From an uncultured Clostridia bacterium (GTDB taxonomy: Bacteria > Bacillota > Clostridia > UMGS1883): a stretch of DNA of 40,883 nt. This document shows positions 7,940-16,110 of this stretch, one piece after another (within the stretch, counting starts at the first letter, position 1; every line of letters begins with the position of its first letter). Under the pieces are notes generated by a model that was not told the DNA's origin, ran no database searches, and saw nothing but the letters and a program-made list of their open reading frames with translations. Where the stretch lies: assembly GCA_947626145.1 (NCBI GenBank), contig CANQRB010000014.1, forward strand, positions 1-40,883, given 5' to 3'. Made by a program: the position numbers and the translations under genes.

Positions 7940-8854
7940 TTATTTTATCATGGAGGCAACTTCGTCGGCAAAGTTCTCCTCTTTCTTTTCAATGCCTTCG
8001 CCCTTTTCAAGACGGATGAAGTCAACTATCTCGATAGTGGTGCCGAGAGCCTTGGCGGTCTCGTTGGTGTACTGGGTGACGCTCTTGTCCTGATCCTTTA
8101 CGAAGGGCTGCTCCACAAGGCAGAGCTCCTTATAGCGCTTGTTAAGACGGCCGGTGACCATCTTCTCGGCAATAGCCTCGGGCTTGCCCTCGTTCATGGC
8201 CTGAGCCTTGAAGATCTCGGTCTCTTTGGCAACAACGTCGGCGGGCACGTCGGCTATCTTTGTATACTCGGGATAAGCGGCGGCAACCTGCATGGCGATG
8301 TCCTTGGCATAGGTCTTGAAGGCCTCGCTCTCGGCGACGGCGGGATCGCCCACGTTGAACTTTACAAGGACGCCGATGCGGCCCTCGCCGTGAACGTAAC
8401 CCACAAGGGTGCCCTCAAAGCGGCCGAAGCGGCGGATGTTCATGTTCTCGCCTATGGTGGCGATCTTCTCCTTCAGAGCCAGCTCCACGGTCTGACCGGG
8501 GTTGGCCTTGTAATCGGAGGCCAGCAGAGCCTCCACGTCGGCGGGATCGTCGGCGATGATCTGATTGGCGATATTCTTTACAAAGGCGCGGAACTCGGCG
8601 TTCTTGCCAACGAAGTCGGTCTCACTGTTTACCTCGACAACGACGCCCACATTGCCGTCGATAACCACGTCAACTATGCCCTCGGCGGCTACGCGGCCGG
8701 CCTTCTTCTCGGCCTTGGCAAGGCCCTTTTCGCGGAGAAAGTCGATGGCCTTGGTCTTGTCGCCGTCGCACTCAACGAGGGCCTTTTTGCAGTCCATCAT
8801 GCCGCAGCCGGTCATTTCTCTCAATTCCTTAACGTCCTGAGCGGTGAAATTCAT
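7940..8854 (-). CDS. tsf: Translation elongation factor Ts
   Basis: 304 residues, full length. EF-Ts is the nucleotide exchange factor that reloads EF-Tu with GTP. The N-terminal UBA-like helix domain (1-55, with LREMTGCGMMDCKKAL) and the conserved TDFV motif that wedges into EF-Tu (about 80-84) are clear, followed by the two core subdomains. It lies 36 bases after rpsB on the same strand, the universal bacterial order, and both are transcribed from the promoter at 9810-9838. A terminator lies directly after it. Nothing unusual was seen. Confidence 0.98.
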   Translation of the reverse strand: MNFTAQDVKELREMTGCGMMDCKKALVECDGDKTKAIDFLREKGLAKAEKKAGRVAAEGIVDVVIDGNVGVVVEVNSETDFVGKNAEFRAFVKNIANQIIADDPADVEALLASDYKANPGQTVELALKEKIATIGENMNIRRFGRFEGTLVGYVHGEGRIGVLVKFNVGDPAVAESEAFKTYAKDIAMQVAAAYPEYTKIADVPADVVAKETEIFKAQAMNEGKPEAIAEKMVTGRLNKRYKELCLVEQPFVKDQDKSVTQYTNETAKALGTTIEIVDFIRLEKGEGIEKKEENFADEVASMIK

Positions 8855-8890
8855 TTTATATTTCCTCCTGTTCTAAAGGGTAGTGTCAGA

Positions 8891-9625
8891 TTAAAGGGTT
8901 ATATCGATCTCTTCGTTCTCTTCCTCGGCGGCGGCTCCCACGCTGCCCTCCTTGCCCTCCATAATGGCGTTGGCAATAGTGGAGGCTACCAGCTTTACGG
9001 CGCGGATGGCGTCGTCATTGCCGGGGATAACGTAATCCACGTCGTCGGGATCGCAGTTGGTGTCAACGATGGCAACGATGGGGATGTGGAGCTTGCGGGC
9101 CTCGGAAATGGCGATCCTCTCCTTGCGGGGATCCACGATGAAGATGGCGGCGGGGGGCTTCTTCATGTTCTTGATGCCGCCCAGATACTTCTCCAGCTTA
9201 TCCATCTCGCCGCGAAGGCCGATTACCTCTTTCTTGGGCAGGAGGTCAAAGGTTCCGTCCTCCTCCATCTTGTGGAGCTGGGCCAGACGCTTTATTCTCT
9301 GCTCGATAGTCTTGAAGTTTGTGAGCATACCGCCCAGCCAGCGGGCGTCAACATAGTGCATACCCACGCGCTGAGCCTCCTCGCGGATGGTCTCCTGGGC
9401 CTGCTTCTTGGTACCTACGAAAAGGATCTCGCCGCCGTCGGCAGCCACCTGACGGACAAAGGCGTAGGCCTCCTCGATCTTCTTAACGGTTTTCTGAAGG
9501 TCGATAATGTAGATGCCGTTGCGCTCGGTGAAGATGTACTCCGCCATTTTGGGGTTCCATCTCCGGGTCTGGTGACCGAAGTGAACGCCGGCCTCCAGCA
9601 GCTGCTTCATAGAAATTACTGACAT
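8891..9625 (-). CDS. rpsB: 30S ribosomal protein S2
   Basis: 244 residues. S2 is a late-assembling small-subunit protein needed for S1 binding. The N-terminal [20 protein letters not shown] block, the [10 protein letters not shown] segment and the VDTNCDPD segment are diagnostic. The C-terminus ends in an acidic tail ([11 protein letters not shown]). The ribosome site GGAGGTG precedes the ATG. The roughly 175-nt leader begins with a perfect hairpin and is GC-rich, suggesting regulation of the rpsB-tsf operon by a structured leader, possibly by S2 itself. Confidence 0.98.
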   Translation of the reverse strand: MSVISMKQLLEAGVHFGHQTRRWNPKMAEYIFTERNGIYIIDLQKTVKKIEEAYAFVRQVAADGGEILFVGTKKQAQETIREEAQRVGMHYVDARWLGGMLTNFKTIEQRIKRLAQLHKMEEDGTFDLLPKKEVIGLRGEMDKLEKYLGGIKNMKKPPAAIFIVDPRKERIAISEARKLHIPIVAIVDTNCDPDDVDYVIPGNDDAIRAVKLVASTIANAIMEGKEGSVGAAAEEENEEIDITL

Positions 9626-9804
9626 GATTTAAACACCTCCGATTATTTCAGTTTTTCCGCCCCGAACCATGTCAAAAATCCGGGTCGGCCTCCACCACCG
9701 TCCACGCCGGGCCAACCGCCGTTTTTCCCCTTTAACTCGGGCTTACGGCGGCACAGGGCCATGGCTCAGATGATGTGTGTAGTGGCACAGTCTTTCACTG
9801 TGCC
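9626..9804 (-). promoter_or_regulatory. Structured 5' leader of rpsB-tsf
   Basis: The predicted transcript start is near 9803. The RNA begins at once with a hairpin (9784-9791 and 9797-9804, 8-bp perfect stem) and then runs about 150 nt of GC-rich sequence with several possible pairings before the rpsB ribosome site. Ribosomal protein operons often use such leaders for feedback control. No known Rfam class was recognised by eye. Confidence 0.45.
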
Positions 9805-9809
9805 CGAAT

Positions 9810-9838
9810 ATTATATCACAGCGATTTTCAAAAATCAA
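9810..9838 (-). promoter_or_regulatory. Promoter of rpsB-tsf
   Basis: Minus strand: TTGATT (9833-9838), a 17-base spacer, and TATAAT (9810-9815) with an extended TGA just before it. Confidence 0.85.
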
Positions 9839-9872
9839 GTGCTTTTTGAAAAAAATTTACAAATCAGCGGCG

Positions 9873-9950
9873 CCCTCCAAAATCGTGCAGAACGTTCAAT
9901 GGTAATGGCATAAGAAAAACCGTCTTTTTATCGCAAAAAGGCGGTTTTTC
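9873..9950 (-). terminator. Terminator after the YcdB/SLH gene, inside a repeat fragment
   Basis: The hairpin 9914-9949 (AAAAACCGTC... with GGCGGTTTTT partner) ends transcription of the minus-strand gene at 10003, with a T-run on that strand. The adjoining bases (AATCGTGCAGAACGTTCAA, about 9880-9900) match one end of the terminator-bearing repeat at 40131-40412. The rest of 9626-10002 is the rpsB promoter and leader; no gene is seen. Confidence 0.75.
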
Positions 9951-10002
9951 TAGTTTATTTTATGGCATTAAATGGTCAACGCTATTGGCCCCGCGCAAAT
10001 GT

Positions 10003-12087
10003 TTAACCTTTGGCGAAAATATCCTTATCGGCAATATTATACGCGAGAATGAAGGCCTCGCCGTAGGTGAGCATATCCTTGGGACGGAAGCGTCCGTCGC
10101 TCTCGGCCCCGATAATGCCCAGCCCCTGAAGGATGGCCGCTCCGCCGATTCCGCCGGTGAAGTCCGCCCTGTCGGTAAAGCTTACGTTGTAAATGTCAAG
10201 GCTGACGAGGGGATCCCAGTTCAGCCGCTCGGCCACCATGCTTACGGCGTCCTCACGGGTGACGGGCGCGTTAAGCGTCTCCTCGTCAAACATGATACCG
10301 CCGTCGTAGTAGTAGCGGTAGGGAATTACTTCTATGCCGCCCAGCATACTGATCAGCGTGTCGAAGTCGCCCCGGGTGATCTGATCGTCGAAGGAGAAGC
10401 TGCCGGTGAGGGTGATGTCGTTCTCACGGAGAATGTCAAAGGCGTTCCAGGCGGGATGAGAGGTCTCGTCGTTCTTTTCCGTCTGTACGGTGACCTTTTC
10501 GCCGTCGTAGCCCAAAGGCGTACCGTCCTCGGCCTTAAGAACGTAGAAGTCGGTGTTGGGTACAAGCTTGCGGGCCTTCGTTACGCTGCCGCCCACGTAA
10601 TTGCCCTCGCCGTCAAGGTTGGCCTTGTAGGTGTATATCTCGCCGGCGGCGTAGGCGTTTTTGACGGCGGTGAGCCTGTCGATCATGGACGCGGGGGTGA
10701 CTATCTCGGCGGTGGGCACGTTCTCATAGAAGCGGGTGACCTTGCCGGTGTTGGACGAAACGTCGGCCCACTTGTTGTCGGCGGGATAGGGAATGTCGCC
10801 GATATAGCGAACCAGACGGGCGCCGTCGCCGCCGTAGCTTTCGCCGGGGCGGTAGTCGGTAACGTCCTTAATCTTCTTTATAAATTCCTCGCCGATGGAG
10901 CGGGTCTTGTCCGCGTCATAGGCGGGAGCCTCGTCGCTGCTGCGGTAGTCCTTATCTGACCAGGAATAGAAGCTCATCACCTCGCCGGTCTCGGCGTTGA
11001 GGGTAAGCTCGGCATAGCCGTCGTCGTTGACGGTCTCGAAATCGCAGATAACGTTGTACTGGGTCTTTTCCTCCTCGCCGTCCTCGTAGCGGTAAGTTAT
11101 GTATGTAAGCTTGAGGGCATAATTCTCGGGCAGAGAAAGCTCAGGCAGACCGGCGATTATCTCCTCCACCTTCTCGCGGCTGATGAGGCTGCTCATTTTT
11201 TCAACCGCCGTCATCTCCTCCTGAGTCAGGCGGTAGCCGCCGTCGCCGCCGCCGGAAGCTTGGGCGGAAGCTTCGTCGCTGTCGAACGCCATGTTCTCGG
11301 GCGCGGCCTTGCCGTTCATGAGCTTCCCGTAGCTGTACAGGGATATGGGGGTGAAGGTCTCGCCCATGGGGTCAACATAGACGCTCGAGTCGTAAACTAT
11401 GACCGGAAAAGCCTTGTCCCCGAAGATCCGGTACTCGGTACGGACGGCCTTGTCGTTGAGGACGGAGTAGGCCTGATCGGGGCCGACGGACTCGCCGAAG
11501 GACGTGAAATCACTGTCAAAGTCCCAGGAGAGGCTGTAGCTCATGACCTGTCCGCTGTAACGGTTCACGTTGATGCTGGCGTAGTTGTCTTCCACGCGGA
11601 TGCCGTTCTCATAACGGTTGAACACAAAGCGGATGCCGCCGCTCTCCTCCTCGTCGTAAACCAGACTGTCCGCCAGCCGGGGCACGGTCCGGCCCAGGAA
11701 TTCTTCGGCGGTTTTCAGCATCTCGGCCTTTCTTATGCGGGAAAGGCCCCTTGAAGAGTTATTGGCGCTGTCCCAGTAGCCCGTGGGGACAAGCCGGGAA
11801 TTCACCTCGACCTCGACGGTCCTTGTCCTTTCCTTGTCGGACCAGGTGATGTCGAATTCCTGCTCCCCCCGGGAGTCGTTGATGCCGAAGTCGCACTCGG
11901 TGAGCTCGGCGGGAATGTCGAACATGGTCTTTGCCACGGCGATGGCCTGCTCGGCGGTGGCGGTTCCCGCCGCCTGAATTTCGCCGGGGGTTACGTTTAC
12001 CTCCGCCACGGCGGCGAAGGACGGCAGGGCTGCGGCCGTCATTGCGGCGGCCATGGCCAGCGAAGCCAGTTTTTTCATTGTTTTCAT
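10003..12087 (-). CDS. Secreted YcdB/YcdC-repeat protein with C-terminal S-layer-homology region
   Basis: 694 residues from the ATG at 12087; this start is chosen for its AGGAGG ribosome site and because it opens a clean signal peptide (MKTMKKLASLAMAAAMTAAA, cut near SFA-AVA). A start 12 codons upstream is possible but lacks those signals. The middle (about 40-470) has two YcdB/YcdC-type repeats, PepSY-related folds (for example YSGQVMSYSLSWD and NAETGEVMSFYSWSD). The last 160 residues carry degenerate SLH-like repeats (FDDQITRGDFD, NAPVTREDAVSMVAERL, RFRPKDMLTYGEAFILAYN) that would bind secondary wall polymers. Role unknown; an envelope-attached regulator or inhibitor of peptidases is one reading. 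It is a single gene. Confidence 0.85.
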   Translation of the reverse strand: MKTMKKLASLAMAAAMTAAALPSFAAVAEVNVTPGEIQAAGTATAEQAIAVAKTMFDIPAELTECDFGINDSRGEQEFDITWSDKERTRTVEVEVNSRLVPTGYWDSANNSSRGLSRIRKAEMLKTAEEFLGRTVPRLADSLVYDEEESGGIRFVFNRYENGIRVEDNYASINVNRYSGQVMSYSLSWDFDSDFTSFGESVGPDQAYSVLNDKAVRTEYRIFGDKAFPVIVYDSSVYVDPMGETFTPISLYSYGKLMNGKAAPENMAFDSDEASAQASGGGDGGYRLTQEEMTAVEKMSSLISREKVEEIIAGLPELSLPENYALKLTYITYRYEDGEEEKTQYNVICDFETVNDDGYAELTLNAETGEVMSFYSWSDKDYRSSDEAPAYDADKTRSIGEEFIKKIKDVTDYRPGESYGGDGARLVRYIGDIPYPADNKWADVSSNTGKVTRFYENVPTAEIVTPASMIDRLTAVKNAYAAGEIYTYKANLDGEGNYVGGSVTKARKLVPNTDFYVLKAEDGTPLGYDGEKVTVQTEKNDETSHPAWNAFDILRENDITLTGSFSFDDQITRGDFDTLISMLGGIEVIPYRYYYDGGIMFDEETLNAPVTREDAVSMVAERLNWDPLVSLDIYNVSFTDRADFTGGIGGAAILQGLGIIGAESDGRFRPKDMLTYGEAFILAYNIADKDIFAKG

Positions 12088-12321
12088 GGAAAATACCTCC
12101 TGTTTATTTTTTTGGACTTCCATATTTGGACCTCCATAGTTTAGACGGAAAAATTTTAAAAAAGTTCCCGCTTTTTAAAAAATTATTGCATATATTTTTT
12201 GCATAATTCTTTATTCTCCAAAAAAGTTTGATTTCCTTCCTTTTAATTACAATATTTTTTATTTTCAGGTTTGTCGGAATTTGTGCCGCGGCCTGCGGAG
12301 GTATTTGTCATTGCTGCCATA

Positions 12322-12407
12322 AGGCGGCACGGCGAAATTTGATTGATAATTCATTTATTGTTGCCGCCGTAAACGTTTGATGGCGGACGCCCGATGGGCG
12401 CCCCTAC
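12322..12407 (+). repeat. Dispersed repeat B, copy 1 (about 86 bp)
   Basis: The unit runs from a CGAAATTTGATT block through CGTAAACGTTTGATGGCGGA to a GGGCGCCCCTAC end. Closely similar copies occur at 24634-24709 (same strand) and 34799-34886 (reverse). The end holds a small palindrome (GCGCCCGATGGGCGC type, here GACGCCCGATGGGCGCCC). Confidence 0.8.
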
Positions 12408-12432
12408 AATATCAAGGTTACGGTACAATAAA

Positions 12433-12471
12433 ACCAACGCAGTGGCGCGCCGGGGTCGTCGCGCCCTACGG
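12433..12471 (+). repeat. Dispersed GCGC palindromic repeat A, copy 1
   Basis: The core GGCGCGCCGGGGTCGTCGCG + CCCTAC is a hairpin-forming unit. Other copies lie at 20001-20031 (reverse), 20250-20289, 24578-24613, 34960-35000 and 35106-35145. Confidence 0.8.
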
Positions 12472-12514
12472 AGTAATGTTAAAACATCTTTTTTTGCAAA
12501 ACATTACATTTTTA

Positions 12515-12554
12515 TTGACAGGGAAGGCGGTTTTATGTTAACATAAACTATAAT
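12515..12554 (+). promoter_or_regulatory. Promoter-like region with a 16-bp palindrome
   Basis: A perfect TTGACA (12515-12520) and a perfect TATAAT (12549-12554) are present, but 28 bases apart, too far for one promoter. Between them is a perfect 16-bp palindrome (TTTATGTTAACATAAA, 12532-12547). This looks like a regulated promoter with an operator, the -10 being either TATAAT with a weak -35 or a poor box 17-18 bases after TTGACA. Confidence 0.4.
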
Positions 12555-12627
12555 AAGGATTAAAATACGAGAGAGCCGGCGCGGTAAATTTACCTTTGCC
12601 GAGAATAATTAAGGGAGGGACTTGGTT

Positions 12628-13719
12628 ATGGAAAAAGATATGATTACATTACAACAACGGAAGAAAGTCAAAGAAATCTTTACAAAGGCGCGCGGTAAAG
12701 CGTACATAGCAGCTGCGGCAATTATATCGGCAGTATTAATAAGCAGCGCGCCTGCCTGTGCAATGCAAGACGCTGTATATTCCTATACGGTGGAAAACGG
12801 GGAAGTAAACCTGATGAGCGCAACAATTCCGAACGACATGGAGATACTTGACATACCCTCCGTTATCAACGGTATGACCGTGACTTCAATAGACAACTGT
12901 TTTACAATTTATCAGGAGGATGAGGAAATTTGCGAAGATAACGGTAAATGTTATCATCGGGATACTATGGTGCTGAATTACGGATCGGCAGGCATGCGGT
13001 TTTACAGGCTTAGAAAAATTAATATTCCAAATTCTGTGAGTATGATAAGCGGTGTGCTGATGCAGGAGTTTGAAGGGGAAGGCAAAAACGGTGTAATCAG
13101 CATATCAAAGCCGGAAGATTTTGTTTTAACTGAAAGTAAATGGCCGGGTATCTATTATAGCAATGAGTCTGTGCTGTTTCGGCTGCGGCAACCCAAAATT
13201 GAGGCGCAGAAAGTTTTATTGCCGGAGGTCGGGAACGCCGTAAATGTATATCTTGACTGTGAAAAAACGATCGACGGCTGCCTTTGCTATAACGGCATTA
13301 CCTATGTGCCGCAGCATGAAATAGCAAACAAAATCGATTGCTTAATTGAAGACTATTTTAGAAATTCGGACCGCTTTTACCGCGACGTAATGCTGTATAG
13401 AGTGTATGAAAAGGCCGACCGTAAATATATCGACGGAAAAAGCGCGTATACATCGGCCGGGGATGCGGTATATAAATCCGAATACAAAAGAATACTCTTT
13501 AATTCAAATACCGGTGAAATGATGGTCAGGTATTACTTTAAATCCGTTGACGAGGGAGAGATCGATCCCTTAATCGGAATTAAAGGCGGCGAAATAGAAG
13601 TCAAGGTTATGCCAATATTCCCGGGATATGTTCCGCTCAGAGCGCTGTGCGAAGCCGTTGGCTGCGGCGTGGAATGGGACGGCGCGGCCAATACGGTTTA
13701 TGTTACCTCTCCGGTATAA
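12628..13719 (+). CDS. Secreted protein with LRR_5-like N-part and C-terminal copper-amine-oxidase stalk domain
   Basis: 363 residues from the ATG at 12628, which sits 8 bases after a GGAGGG ribosome site; a TTG two codons upstream is less likely. Residues about 27-47 form a signal sequence (AAAAIISAVLISSAPACAMQ). The following part (about 50-90) has the look of one or two BspA/LRR_5 repeats (SATIPNDMEILDIPSVINGM then TVTSI). The last 45 residues match the C-terminal half of a Cu_amine_oxidN1 'stalk' domain (VPLRALCEAVGCGVEWDG followed by NTVYVTSP). The centre is not recognised. Codon use is clearly more A/T-rich than in all neighbours, which hints at recent transfer. A terminator follows at 13769. 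Confidence 0.75.
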   Translation: MEKDMITLQQRKKVKEIFTKARGKAYIAAAAIISAVLISSAPACAMQDAVYSYTVENGEVNLMSATIPNDMEILDIPSVINGMTVTSIDNCFTIYQEDEEICEDNGKCYHRDTMVLNYGSAGMRFYRLRKINIPNSVSMISGVLMQEFEGEGKNGVISISKPEDFVLTESKWPGIYYSNESVLFRLRQPKIEAQKVLLPEVGNAVNVYLDCEKTIDGCLCYNGITYVPQHEIANKIDCLIEDYFRNSDRFYRDVMLYRVYEKADRKYIDGKSAYTSAGDAVYKSEYKRILFNSNTGEMMVRYYFKSVDEGEIDPLIGIKGGEIEVKVMPIFPGYVPLRALCEAVGCGVEWDGAANTVYVTSPV

Positions 13720-13768
13720 GCTGATCATGTACTTGCGGCCGCGTTTTTTATTCGCGGGCAAAAATTAC

Positions 13769-13804
13769 AAAAAACCGTCTTTTTCTCGTAAAAAGGCGGT
13801 TTTT
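13769..13804 (+). terminator. Terminator after the stalk-domain protein gene
   Basis: Stem AAAAAACCGTCTTTTT / AAAAAGGCGGTTTT with loop CTCGT, then a T-tract. The same hairpin sequence recurs at 9914-9949 and, inverted, at 40238-40276. A copy of the repeat end (GGTCTGCGCCATTTTTTTAC) follows at about 13888-13910. Confidence 0.85.
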
Positions 13805-13870
13805 CCACCTTAATTCGCAATTTTGATTCTATTGATGAGTTTTTCAAAACATAAATTTGGCTTATATAAA

Positions 13871-13918
13871 CGCTTTCAGCCCTTGAACGGTCTGCGCCAT
13901 TTTTTTACAGCCCTTTTT
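13871..13918 (+). repeat. End of terminator-bearing repeat E
   Basis: The segment from CAGCCCTTGAACGGTCTGCG to a TTTTACAGCCC end matches, in reverse, the left end of the 282-bp element at 40131-40412, and more loosely 30150-30186. Together with the terminator at 13769 it may be one element copy of about 150 bp. Confidence 0.65.
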
Positions 13919-13943
13919 TATGCGGTTTTTGTGAAATATGCTA

Positions 13944-13973
13944 TTGACAAAAGCGACGGTTTTGTGTTATTAT
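13944..13973 (+). promoter_or_regulatory. Promoter of the aspS-gatC / gatA / gatB operon
   Basis: TTGACA (13944-13949), an 18-base spacer and TATTAT (13968-13973), about 40 bases before the chosen start codon. Confidence 0.75.
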
Positions 13974-14014
13974 ATCATATTATAGTATGTAATTTTTTCA
14001 CGGGAGTGGTTCCT

Positions 14015-16099
14015 ATGTACAGAACGTTTTACTGCGGGCTTCTGTCCGAGGCCCAGATAGATACCGAACAGACCGCCTGCGGCTGGGTGGTGACCAAGCG
14101 GGACATGGGCGGAGTTATCTTCGTTGACCTCCGCGACCGTGAGGGCGTGCTTCAGGTGGTTTTCAACCTCAAAAACCTGAGCCCCGCCGACTTCGCCGCC
14201 GCCGAGGCCCTGCGCAACCAGTCGGTCATAGCCGTCACCGGCAAAATACGCCATCGGGACGAGGAGACCTACAACCCCAAGCTCAGGACCGGCACAATCG
14301 AGCTGATGGCCTCGAAGCTGGAGGTGCTTTCCGCCTCGGCTTCCCTGCCCTTCAGCCCCGAGGACGACCAGCCCGTGCGGGAGGATCTGCGCCTGCGCTA
14401 CCGTTACATAGACCTGCGGCGGCCGTCAATGGTGCGCAACCTCCGCTTCCGCCACGCGGTGCAGAAGGCCGCCTCCGACTACCTTGACAGCAAGGACTTC
14501 ATATATGTGGAGACCCCCATGCTCTGCAAATCCACCCCCGAGGGCGCCCGGGACTACCTTGTCCCCAGCCGCGTCCACACCGGCACCTTCTACGCTCTGC
14601 CCCAGTCCCCGCAGATATTTAAACAGCTGCTCATGGTGGGCGGCGTCGATAAATACTACCAGATAGCCCGCTGCTTCCGTGACGAGGATCTGAGGGCCGA
14701 CCGCCAGCCCGAGTTCACTCAGGTGGACATGGAAATGTCCTTCGTGGATCAGGAGGACATACTCCGCCACCTTGAGGGACTGTTCAAATACATCTTCAAG
14801 ACCGTAATGGGCAGCGAGATAGAGTACGAATTCCCCCGCCTGACCTGGCAGGAGTGCATGGACAAATACGGCAGCGACAAGCCCGACATCCGCTTCGGTC
14901 TGCCGATAGTTGACCTCAGCGACATTATGAAGACCTGCGGCTTCTCCGTTTTCCGCAGCGTTGTTGACAAGGGCGGCATCGTCCGGGCCATCAACGTCAA
15001 GGGCTGCGCCGATTTCACCCGCAGCACCATCGAGGAGCTCACCGAAAAGGCCCAGAGCTACGGGGCCAAGGGTATGGCGTGGATAGCCGTCCGCCCCGAC
15101 GGCGAGGTCTATTCCATCCTCACCAAGTACTTCACCAAGGAGGACATCGACGCCATTCTGAAGCGTATGGACGCCGTCCCCGGCGACTTCATCCTTTTCT
15201 GCGCCGACAAGCCCGCCACCGTTTACCGCACTCTCGGCTCGCTGCGCCTGGATCTGGGCGATATGCTGGGCCTGCGTCCCAAGGACGAGTATAAATTCCT
15301 CTTCGTCACCGACTTCCCGCAGTTTGAGTGGAGCGACGAGGAAAACCGCTATATGGCCATGCACCACCCCTTTACCATGCCCTATCCCGAGGATATACAG
15401 TTCCTCATTACCGACCCCGGACGGGTCAGGGCTCAGGCCTATGACGTGGTGCTCAACGGCATCGAGCTGGGCAGCGGCAGCATAAGGATACACCGCAGCG
15501 ACGTCCAGCAGAAGATGTTCGAGGCTCTGGGCTTCGACGACGAGGAGATCGAGAACCGCTTCGGCTTCATGGTCAACGCCTTCCGGTACGGCACTCCGCC
15601 CCACGGCGGCTTCGCTTTCGGCCTTGACAGGCTTGTTATGATGCTGCTGGGGGCCGACAGCCTTCGGGAGGTGATAGCCTTCCCCAAGGTGAAGGACGCC
15701 TCCTGCCCCATGACAGGGGCTCCCGACTTCGTGGATCCCAAGCAGCTTGAGGTCCTTCGGCTGGGTCAGGCCTTCGCCGAGGGTTCCGCCGAGACCGGCC
15801 CCGGCAAAAAGAAGAAGGGCCCGAAGATAGACGTTGAGAACGTGGCCAAGCTGGCCCGGCTCAGCCTTTCACCCGAGGAAAAGGCGGCCATGGCCAACGA
15901 TATGGAGGCCATAATCGGCTTTGCGAACCAGCTCTCCGAGGTGGACACCGGCGACACTCAGGTCACCGCCCATGTCATTCCCCTGAACAACGTGTTCCAT
16001 CAGGACAGCCCAGTCAGCGAGTTTGACAGGGAGACCATGCTGGCCAACGCCCCCACCCGTACGGAGGCTTATGTCAGCGTCCCGAGAGTGGTCGAATAG
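14015..16099 (+). CDS. aspS-gatC: Fusion of aspartyl-tRNA synthetase and GatC amidotransferase subunit
   Basis: 694 residues from the ATG at 14015 ([18 protein letters not shown] ribosome site). An in-frame extension upstream to 13823 is rejected because it crosses the promoter. Residues 1 to about 590 are a complete bacterial AspRS: N-terminal OB-fold anticodon domain, class II motif 2 ([18 protein letters not shown]), GAD insertion, motif 3 ([13 protein letters not shown]). A basic linker ([10 protein letters not shown]) then leads to about 91 residues that are a whole GatC ([20 protein letters not shown] to the NAP.R...Y.SVPRVVE end). GatC stabilises GatAB, which amidates misacylated Asp-tRNA(Asn) and Glu-tRNA(Gln). 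The fusion would tie the misacylating enzyme physically to the amidating one. gatA follows after 11 bases. There is no stop or frameshift at the junction. Confidence 0.95.
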   Translation: MYRTFYCGLLSEAQIDTEQTACGWVVTKRDMGGVIFVDLRDREGVLQVVFNLKNLSPADFAAAEALRNQSVIAVTGKIRHRDEETYNPKLRTGTIELMASKLEVLSASASLPFSPEDDQPVREDLRLRYRYIDLRRPSMVRNLRFRHAVQKAASDYLDSKDFIYVETPMLCKSTPEGARDYLVPSRVHTGTFYALPQSPQIFKQLLMVGGVDKYYQIARCFRDEDLRADRQPEFTQVDMEMSFVDQEDILRHLEGLFKYIFKTVMGSEIEYEFPRLTWQECMDKYGSDKPDIRFGLPIVDLSDIMKTCGFSVFRSVVDKGGIVRAINVKGCADFTRSTIEELTEKAQSYGAKGMAWIAVRPDGEVYSILTKYFTKEDIDAILKRMDAVPGDFILFCADKPATVYRTLGSLRLDLGDMLGLRPKDEYKFLFVTDFPQFEWSDEENRYMAMHHPFTMPYPEDIQFLITDPGRVRAQAYDVVLNGIELGSGSIRIHRSDVQQKMFEALGFDDEEIENRFGFMVNAFRYGTPPHGGFAFGLDRLVMMLLGADSLREVIAFPKVKDASCPMTGAPDFVDPKQLEVLRLGQAFAEGSAETGPGKKKKGPKIDVENVAKLARLSLSPEEKAAMANDMEAIIGFANQLSEVDTGDTQVTAHVIPLNNVFHQDSPVSEFDRETMLANAPTRTEAYVSVPRVVE

Positions 16100-16110
16100 G
16101 AGGCAATACG

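Larger units (their letters stand above)
12088..12627. other. Gene-free stretch between divergent secreted-protein genes, with repeats
   Basis: An AT-rich part (12120-12290) lies upstream of the YcdB/SLH gene; no good promoter could be fixed there. Then come an 86-bp repeat copy (12322-12407) and a GCGC-type palindromic repeat (12433-12471), and finally promoter-like DNA for the gene at 12628. No ORF looks real. Confidence 0.7.

Noticed and set aside
7928-9622. Long open frame on the plus strand opposite tsf and rpsB
   Set aside because: It is antisense to two certain housekeeping genes, has no ribosome site, and its Gly/Leu/Val/His-rich product is the usual shadow of GC-rich coding DNA.
12088-12123. 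Upstream start for the YcdB/SLH protein
   Set aside because: The start at 12087 has an AGGAGG site and opens a signal peptide directly; the 12 extra codons would put the ribosome site inside the coding region.
13823-14014. N-terminal extension of the AspRS-GatC frame by 64 codons
   Set aside because: It crosses the -35/-10 promoter and a repeat end, and AspRS proteins begin at the MYRT..CG motif found at 14015.
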